Positions 7,612-11,853 of a stretch of DNA of 13,096 nt are shown piece by piece (positions within the stretch are counted from its first letter, which is position 1; each line of letters starts with the position of its first letter). The notes beneath the pieces were generated by a model. The model did no database searches. It saw nothing but the letters and a program-made list of their open reading frames with translations, and was not told the origin of the DNA. This DNA is from an uncultured Fretibacterium sp. (GTDB taxonomy: Bacteria > Synergistota > Synergistia > Synergistales > Aminobacteriaceae), in NCBI RefSeq assembly GCF_938030725.1, contig NZ_CALHIQ010000018.1, forward strand, positions 1 through 13,096, given 5' to 3'. A program made the translations under genes and the position numbers.

Positions 7612-8442
7612 CTAGGGCCTCTTCAAGAGGTCCTCCCCCCAACCCGCGGGCAGAAACTGGCCCCCGAACTTTCCGTCGAACACGGCCTTCGTGGCCGGCG
7701 ACTGAAACGCCTTCACGATCCTCTGAAAGAGCTCCACCCTGGCGGGGTCCTCCAGGTCCGCCGTCCGCGCGACGATGATGTTCCAGTACTCGCGGTCGCT
7801 GACGCTCGTGTCGTTGAAGACGACGTCCTCCGCCGTCAGGCCGAAGTCCATCGCGTAGCCGCCGTTGATGATGGCCGCCGCCACGTCCGGCAGCACGGAG
7901 GGGATGGTGTTGGCCGCCATCTCGCTGATCTCGACCTTCACCTTGTACTCCTCGATATCCTCCTTCGTGGGGCTGAAGGAGGCCCCGTCCTTCAGCTTGA
8001 CGATCCCGGCCGCGGCCAGCACCTTGAGGGCCCGCCCGCCGTTGGTGGGGTCGTTGGGGATGGCGATGACGTCGCCGTCCTTCAGGTCCGCCACGGCCTT
8101 CACCTTCCTGGAGTAGAGGTTCAGGGGGATGATGAAGGTGCTGCCGACGGCCGTCAGCTTGTAGCCGTACTCCTTGATCTCGTTCTGGAGGTAGATGTCG
8201 TGCTGAAAGCCGTCCAGGTCGATCTCGCCGTCCGACAGCGCCCGGTTGGGCGTCACGTAGTCGGAGAAGTGGACGAGCTCAAGGTCGATGCCCTCCTTGG
8301 CCAGCTCCTCTTTCGCCGGAGCCCACATGTCCTCGTAGAGGCTGCCCACCACGCCGAGCTTCACCGTCTGAGCCGCAGGGGCCGCACCCGCCAGGCCGAG
8401 GAACGCCGCAAGGGCCGCGCCTGCAAAAAAGATCCGCTTCAT
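7612..8442 (-). CDS. metQ: Methionine-type ABC transporter substrate-binding protein, distal copy (MetQ/NlpA family)
   Basis: This is the periplasmic receptor of a MetNIQ-type importer for methionine or related compounds. The 276 residues comprise an n-h-c signal peptide (about 1-23, likely cleaved after an APA) and one NlpA domain starting TVKLGVVGSLYEDMW. Conserved elements include FQHDIYLQNEIKEYGY, PNDPTNGGRALKVL and ARTADLEDPAR. No lipobox cysteine is present at the end of the signal peptide, so it should be soluble in the periplasm, whereas most family members are lipoproteins. An AGGAGG site lies 8 nt before the ATG. It follows the other metQ by 24 bp and is about two-thirds identical to it by eye. 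Differences in ligand-cleft segments (SDPTNGG-side and GSTFIIPLNLYSRK versus GGTFIEAMNIFSKK) suggest a different specificity. Confidence 0.93.
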   Translation of the reverse strand: MKRIFFAGAALAAFLGLAGAAPAAQTVKLGVVGSLYEDMWAPAKEELAKEGIDLELVHFSDYVTPNRALSDGEIDLDGFQHDIYLQNEIKEYGYKLTAVGSTFIIPLNLYSRKVKAVADLKDGDVIAIPNDPTNGGRALKVLAAAGIVKLKDGASFSPTKEDIEEYKVKVEISEMAANTIPSVLPDVAAAIINGGYAMDFGLTAEDVVFNDTSVSDREYWNIIVARTADLEDPARVELFQRIVKAFQSPATKAVFDGKFGGQFLPAGWGEDLLKRP

Positions 8443-8466
8443 CTCAAGGTCCTCCTTCTGCTCACG

Positions 8467-9297
8467 CTACTTGCGGAAGGGCGCGAGGAAGTCCTCGTCC
8501 CAGCCCGCGCACACCACATAGCCGCCGAACATCTTGTCGAGGACCGCCTTCGTGGCCTCGGACCGGAAGGCCTTGATCACCTTGTCGTAGAGCTCCACCT
8601 TGGCGGGGTCCTCCAGGTCTGCCGTCCGCGCGGCCACCAGGTTCCAGTAGGGCTTCTCGTTCAGGCTCGTGTCCCGGAAGATGGCGTCCTCCAGCTTGAA
8701 GCCGAAGTCCATGGCGTAGTTTCCGTTGATGACGGCGGCCGTCACGTCCGGCAGCGCGGCGGGGATGATGTTGGCCGCCATCTCCTTGATCTCGACCTTC
8801 ACGTTGTACTTCTCGACGTCGGCCACCGTGGGGCTGAAGCCCGCGCTCTCCTTCAGCGTGATGAGCCCCGATGCGGCCAGCACCTTGAGGGCCCGCCCGC
8901 CGTTGGTCACGTCGTTGGGGATGGCCACGGTGTCCCCGTCCTTGATCTCCGAGATGGACTTCACCTTCTTGGAGAAGATGTTCATGGCCTCGATGAAGGT
9001 GCCGCCGATATTCGTCAGCTTGTAGCCGTACTCCTTGATCTCGTTCTGGAGGTAGATGTCGTGCTGGAAGGCGTTCAGCTCGATGTCGCCGTCCGACAGC
9101 GCCCGGTTGGGCGTCACGTAATCCGTGAAGGGCACGAACTCCAGGTCGATCCCCTCCTTCGCCAGCTCCTCCTTCGCCGGAGCCCAGAAGTCCTCGTAGA
9201 TACCGCCCACCAAACCCAGCCTCACCGTCTGAGCTGCCGTCGCCGTGCCCGTCAGGGCAAGCGCAAGCACTGCCGCCGCAAAAAACGCCTTTTTCAT
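8467..9297 (-). CDS. metQ: Methionine-type ABC transporter substrate-binding protein, proximal copy (MetQ/NlpA family)
   Basis: This is the second receptor of the same importer. The 276 residues start MKKAFFAAAV; the signal peptide ends near ATA-AQTV and has no lipobox cysteine. The NlpA domain shares FQHDIYLQNEIKEYGYKLT, TNGGRALKVLAA and YAMDFGF with its neighbour. The ATG at 9297 is preferred over the one at 9306, because the AAAGGA site lies about 9 nt before the former but abuts the latter. The chosen start also gives the same length as the paralogue. Tandem duplication within the operon is the simplest origin of the pair. MetQ proteins of different specificity (L-Met, D-Met, Met sulfoxide, peptides) can share one MetNI, and that is the likely arrangement here, though ligands cannot be read from sequence. 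Confidence 0.94.
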   Translation of the reverse strand: MKKAFFAAAVLALALTGTATAAQTVRLGLVGGIYEDFWAPAKEELAKEGIDLEFVPFTDYVTPNRALSDGDIELNAFQHDIYLQNEIKEYGYKLTNIGGTFIEAMNIFSKKVKSISEIKDGDTVAIPNDVTNGGRALKVLAASGLITLKESAGFSPTVADVEKYNVKVEIKEMAANIIPAALPDVTAAVINGNYAMDFGFKLEDAIFRDTSLNEKPYWNLVAARTADLEDPAKVELYDKVIKAFRSEATKAVLDKMFGGYVVCAGWDEDFLAPFRK

Positions 9298-9337
9298 CCC
9301 AACCATTCCTTTCGTCTTGTTCTAAGATAGCGCCGGC

Positions 9338-9354
9338 CGCCCCGCATCGGGACG
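9338..9354 (-). other. Intercistronic hairpin between metI and metQ
   Basis: In the 91-bp gap the minus-strand RNA can form CGUCCC-GAUGC-GGGGCG, six pairs including one G-U. No T-run follows. Such hairpins often protect the downstream message and help raise binding-protein levels over the permease. I see no promoter in the gap. Confidence 0.4.
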
Positions 9355-9388
9355 CGCGCCTCCTCGAAAAATTTTAAGGGACGCCGCC

Positions 9389-10069
9389 TCAGTGCGTGCT
9401 CCGGCGCGCGATGCGCTCGCCCAGCCACTGGACGACGCTCACCGCGGCCACGAGGAGGATCACCGTCACCCACGTGATGTCCGTCATGTTTCGGTCGTGC
9501 CCGTAGCGGATGGCGAAGTCACCCAGCCCCCCGGCGCCCACGGCGCCGGCCATGGCCGTCAGACCCAGCAGGCTGATGGCGGTGATGGTGGTGCCCCGCG
9601 CGATGGGGGCAACGCTCTCCCGCAGGTACACGCGGAAGATGACCTCGAGGGGGCTCGACCCCATGGAGAGTGCCGCCTCCACCAGCCCCTTGTCCATCTG
9701 GGCCAGGGCGGACTCCACCTGGCGCGTGAAGAAGGGCGCCGCCCCGAACACCAGCGGCACGATGGCGCCGCGCACGTAGATGGCCGTGCCCGTCAGGAGC
9801 CGGGAGAGGGGCATCAGAGCCGTCAGCAGGATGATGAAGGGGATGGACCGAAACAGGTTCACCAGCTTGTCCAGCACGTGATAGAGCGCGGGGCGCTCCA
9901 GGATTCCACCCGGCCTCGTCACCGTCAGCACCACGCCGAGGAACAGCCCCACGACGAAGCAGATGGACCCGGCCCACACCTCCATCAGGATCGTGTCGCC
10001 GACGGCCTTCCAGAACTCCGGAAGCCGCTTCATGAGGTTCGGCAATGCCTCAGTCAGAAACGTCTGCAT
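9389..10069 (-). CDS. metI: Methionine ABC transporter permease MetI
   Basis: This is the inner-membrane permease of the MetNI importer. The 226 residues have about five transmembrane segments and match family length. The cytoplasmic coupling (EAA) loop is EAALSMGSSPLEVIFRVYLRE at 131-151, the site that docks on MetN. RSIPFIILLTALMP (74-87) and LLGLTAMAGAVGAGGLGDFAIRYG (starting at about 167) are typical of MetI. The ATG at 10069 lies 20 nt inside the end of metN, and a GGAGG site precedes it by 9 nt, so metN and metI are translationally coupled. There is nothing unusual in the key loop. Confidence 0.96.
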   Translation of the reverse strand: MQTFLTEALPNLMKRLPEFWKAVGDTILMEVWAGSICFVVGLFLGVVLTVTRPGGILERPALYHVLDKLVNLFRSIPFIILLTALMPLSRLLTGTAIYVRGAIVPLVFGAAPFFTRQVESALAQMDKGLVEAALSMGSSPLEVIFRVYLRESVAPIARGTTITAISLLGLTAMAGAVGAGGLGDFAIRYGHDRNMTDITWVTVILLVAAVSVVQWLGERIARRSTH

Positions 10070-11099
10070 CCTTGATTACCTCCACCTTCACGCTGTGCTG
10101 TCTCAGATACTCGATCGCGTCCTCGATCCTCCGCCGCTCGCCCTGGAAGATCACCACCGTGCCGCCCACCAGCGCGTCCGCCACGATCTCCACGTCCGCC
10201 AGGATGATGTTCAGGTCGATGTCGAACTTCCGGGCCGTCGACGAGATGAGGGGCGTCGAGACGCCGTTCTGGAGGTAGGTGAGCCGTGCCAGGATCTCGC
10301 CCCGCCTCAGGTTCACGACGTTCGAGTCGTTCCACACCAGCTCCTCGGCCTTGGCGAGGTGGGACGTGGAACGCACGAAGTTCTTCGTCGTTCGGTGCTG
10401 CGGCGTCGCAAAGATGTCGAAGACGCTGCCCTCCTCCACGATCCGCCCCCGCTCCATCACCGCCGTGCGGCTGCAGATGCTCTTCACCACCTCCATCTCG
10501 TGAGTGATGACCACCACCGTCAGGCCCAGCCTGCGGTTCAGCTCCCGGATCAGGCGCAGGATCGACGCGGTGGTCTGCGGGTCCAGCGCCGAGGTCGCCT
10601 CGTCGCACAGCAAAATCTTCGGATCGTTGGCCAGGGCCCTTGCGATGGCCACCCTCTGCTTCTGCCCCCCCGACAACTCCGAGGGGTAGGCCTCCTCCTT
10701 GTCTAAGATGTCCACCAGCGACAGGAGCTCCCGAACCTTCTCCCGCACCTGCTCCCGCGACAGGCCGCTGCCCGCCAGGGGGTAGGCCACGTTCTGCCCC
10801 ACCGTTCGGGAGGGCATCAGGTTGAACTGCTGGAAGATCATCCCGATCTTCCGCCGCGCCCGATAGAGGTCCTTCGGGGCCAGCTCCGTCATCTCCACGC
10901 CGTCGATGCGGACGGAGCCCGACGTGGGGCGCTCCAGCAGGTTGATGCACCGCACCAGCGTGGACTTGCCCGCGCCGGAGAAGCCGATGATGCCGTAGAT
11001 CTCTCCGTCCTCCACCCTCAGGGAAACGTCGTTCACAGCGTCCACCGCCGCGCCCCCGTCCGCCCTGAACCGCTTCACGATGTGCTCAAGCTCAATCAA
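10050..11099 (-). CDS. metN: Methionine ABC transporter ATP-binding protein MetN
   Basis: This is the ATPase of the MetNI importer. In its 349 residues, Walker A is GFSGAGKST (39-47), the Q-loop is FQQFN (89-93), the signature is LSGGQKQR (142-149), Walker B plus catalytic glutamate is ILLCDEATSALDP (162-174), and the switch histidine is H200 in VITHEME. The C-terminal NIL domain (about 265-345) binds methionine in E. coli and inhibits uptake when the cell is replete, so the same feedback is expected here. Translation starts at TTG (11099), with a GGGGG site 8 nt upstream; the ATG seven bases earlier on the strand is out of frame and stops at once. It is the first structural gene of metN-metI-metQ-metQ and lies directly behind two terminators and a Met-rich short frame. 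Confidence 0.97.
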   Translation of the reverse strand: MIELEHIVKRFRADGGAAVDAVNDVSLRVEDGEIYGIIGFSGAGKSTLVRCINLLERPTSGSVRIDGVEMTELAPKDLYRARRKIGMIFQQFNLMPSRTVGQNVAYPLAGSGLSREQVREKVRELLSLVDILDKEEAYPSELSGGQKQRVAIARALANDPKILLCDEATSALDPQTTASILRLIRELNRRLGLTVVVITHEMEVVKSICSRTAVMERGRIVEEGSVFDIFATPQHRTTKNFVRSTSHLAKAEELVWNDSNVVNLRRGEILARLTYLQNGVSTPLISSTARKFDIDLNIILADVEIVADALVGGTVVIFQGERRRIEDAIEYLRQHSVKVEVIKDADVSD

Positions 11100-11166
11100 G
11101 CCATATTCCCCCTAAATCAAGGAGCCGACGCCGTTCTTCCGACATTGGCCCAACCTGTCAGCCTAC

Positions 11167-11195
11167 AAAAAAAGCGGGACGCACCGCGCTCCCGC
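11167..11195 (-). terminator. Intrinsic terminator A, metN-proximal of two in tandem
   Basis: On the minus strand GCGGGA (+ 11190-11195) pairs with TCCCGC (+ 11174-11179) around a 10-nt loop, followed by seven T. It lies 68 nt before the metN start codon. Its 5' arm can alternatively pair with the 3' arm of terminator B. Confidence 0.82.
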
Positions 11196-11199
11196 CAAT

Positions 11200-11231
11200 A
11201 AAAAAAGCGGGGCTTCTCCGCTCCCCGCTTT
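11200..11231 (-). terminator. Intrinsic terminator B, first after the Met-rich frame
   Basis: On the minus strand GCGGGG-type stem arms (+ 11207-11212 and 11223-11228, extendable by three A-T pairs each side) enclose a 10-nt loop and are followed by seven T. It begins 44 nt after the stop of the Met-rich frame. Its loop contains AGCGGA (RNA), complementary to UCCGCU at the end of that frame. As read from the leader promoter it is the first terminator met by polymerase. Confidence 0.87.
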
Positions 11232-11265
11232 GATCTCTATGGACCGGGCCTTCCGAAACAGGACC

Positions 11266-11365
11266 CCTGAAACCCTCAGCGGACAGCATCCATTGTGTAC
11301 ATGCGCATCATCATGCCCATGCACATCATCATGCCGCCCACGAAAAGAACGATTCCGGTTTCAGG
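11266..11365 (-). repeat. 9-nt inverted repeat bracketing the Met-rich frame
   Basis: GGTTTCAGG at 11357-11365 and CCTGAAACC at 11266-11274 are perfect inverted copies. In the minus-strand transcript the first lies in codons 3-6 of the Met-rich frame and the second begins one base after its stop. A long-range stem would enclose the Met run. Its formation would depend on where a ribosome sits. Confidence 0.5.
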
Positions 11366-11371
11366 CTTCAT
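11276..11371 (-). CDS. Met-rich 31-aa peptide; candidate met operon leader peptide
   Basis: This 31-codon frame lies between a strong promoter and the methionine transporter operon. Met occurs at residues 1, 14, 15, 16, 18, 20, 21, 22, 24 and 27, ten in all, in the stretch GGMMMCMGMMMRMYTM (12-27). A GGGAG site (+ 11380-11384) lies 8 nt before the ATG, and the promoter places the transcript start about 30 nt upstream. Two terminators follow, then metN. I infer a leader peptide: a ribosome short of methionyl-tRNA would stall in codons 14-27 and change folding downstream. Alternatively, residues 6-22 are hydrophobic enough for one membrane helix, and MxxM/MC clusters could bind Cu(I), so it might be a functional microprotein. 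An upstream in-frame ATG at 11386 has an ill-spaced site. I recognise no known family. Confidence 0.72.
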   Translation of the reverse strand: MKPETGIVLFVGGMMMCMGMMMRMYTMDAVR

Positions 11372-11407
11372 CCCACGAACTCCCATCCTCGAAAATTTAT
11401 GCTGCGC

Positions 11408-11436
11408 AGTATACCTCAGAGGCCCTCCGTTGTCAA
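11408..11436 (-). promoter_or_regulatory. Sigma-70-type promoter of the Met-rich leader
   Basis: On the minus strand TTGACA (+ 11431-11436) and TATACT (+ 11408-11413) are separated by exactly 17 nt: a perfect -35 and a -10 one base from consensus. Transcription would begin near 11401. It is the best promoter in the window. The -35 and spacer lie inside the last codons of the upstream 43-codon gene, so the promoter is internal to the preceding cluster. Confidence 0.85.
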
Positions 11437-11547
11437 ATTTTTCAGCCGCCGGTCGCGCTTGCCGTACTCGTCCTGCAGGGCCGCCCAGGCACAAAGCGGA
11501 ACCCGCACGGCGTTCAGCCGCAGCGCGGCCTTCAGTAGGGGGTTCAT
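11416..11547 (-). CDS. Small 43-aa protein translationally coupled to cdd1
   Basis: The ATG at 11547 overlaps the cdd1 stop as ATGA, and the frame runs 43 codons to a TGA at 11416. The product begins MNPLLKAALRLNAVRVPL and continues with CAWAALQDEYGKRDRRLKNL: an amphipathic, basic, probably helical protein with one Cys and no signal peptide or membrane helix. Third codon positions are mostly G or C, as in neighbouring real genes, which argues for coding. There is no strong ribosome binding site of its own (GAGGAG is about 14 nt away), consistent with re-initiation after cdd1. I recognise no family. Its last codons contain the -35 of the met leader promoter. Confidence 0.6.
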   Translation of the reverse strand: MNPLLKAALRLNAVRVPLCAWAALQDEYGKRDRRLKNLTTEGL

Positions 11548-11834
11548 GCCCCAGGCCCGTTCTCCTCCGCGTCGGGCAGTGCCCCCTGATCCTTCCAACT
11601 CCACCATTTCAGCTTTTTCGGATCGGGTTCCTCCGTTGAGGCAAAGTAGACGGCACACCGATAAACGTAGAGTTGACACCGGTCGATCCGGCACCCGCGC
11701 AGGGCACAGTCGCGCTCATACAGCACCTCCGGATCCACGTTCCGCAGGGACTCGACTGTCGTGTAACCCAGGCGGATCAAGTCCTCCTCCGTCCTGGGCC
11801 CGACGCCAGGGATGCGGCGCAGGTCGGTCTTCAT
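11544..11834 (-). CDS. Cdd1/'pathogenicity locus' helix-hairpin-helix protein
   Basis: This 96-residue protein has an N-terminal helix-hairpin-helix (IPGVGPRTEEDLIRLG, 8-23), then YTTVESLRNVDPEVLYE, a four-cysteine segment (C43, C48, C53, C60 in the pattern C-x4-C-x4-C-x6-C), and KWWSWKD at 76-82. This combination matches the Cdd1 family, named after an ORF beside the C. difficile toxin locus; its function is unknown. The helix-hairpin-helix suggests non-specific DNA or RNA contact, and the cysteines could bind a metal. An AGGA-type site lies about 6 nt before the ATG. It follows the ABC-F gene by 19 bp and overlaps the next gene by 4 nt, so the three probably form one transcript. Confidence 0.9.
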   Translation of the reverse strand: MKTDLRRIPGVGPRTEEDLIRLGYTTVESLRNVDPEVLYERDCALRGCRIDRCQLYVYRCAVYFASTEEPDPKKLKWWSWKDQGALPDAEENGPGA

Positions 11835-11853
11835 GTTGTTTCCTCGCTTCCCC

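Noticed and set aside
4875..7778. 967-codon open frame on the plus strand, and similar long plus frames at 1172-2896, 2800-3873 and 8200-9330
   Set aside because: They lie opposite well-supported minus-strand genes (mnmA, the aminotransferase, nfeD, radA, metQ). They are rich in Arg, His, Pro and Gln and show no domain; this is the usual antisense shadow of GC-rich genes.
11100..11166. S-box, T-box or a dedicated promoter directly upstream of metN
   Set aside because: The 67 nt between terminator A and metN are too short for these riboswitches, and I see neither T-box-type GGGUGG nor a properly spaced -35/-10 pair here.
11372..11494. Longer 72-codon version of the Met-rich frame starting upstream of the promoter
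   Set aside because: It would begin before the TTGACA/TATACT promoter, inside the coupled 43-codon gene; the ribosome binding site supports the start at 11371.
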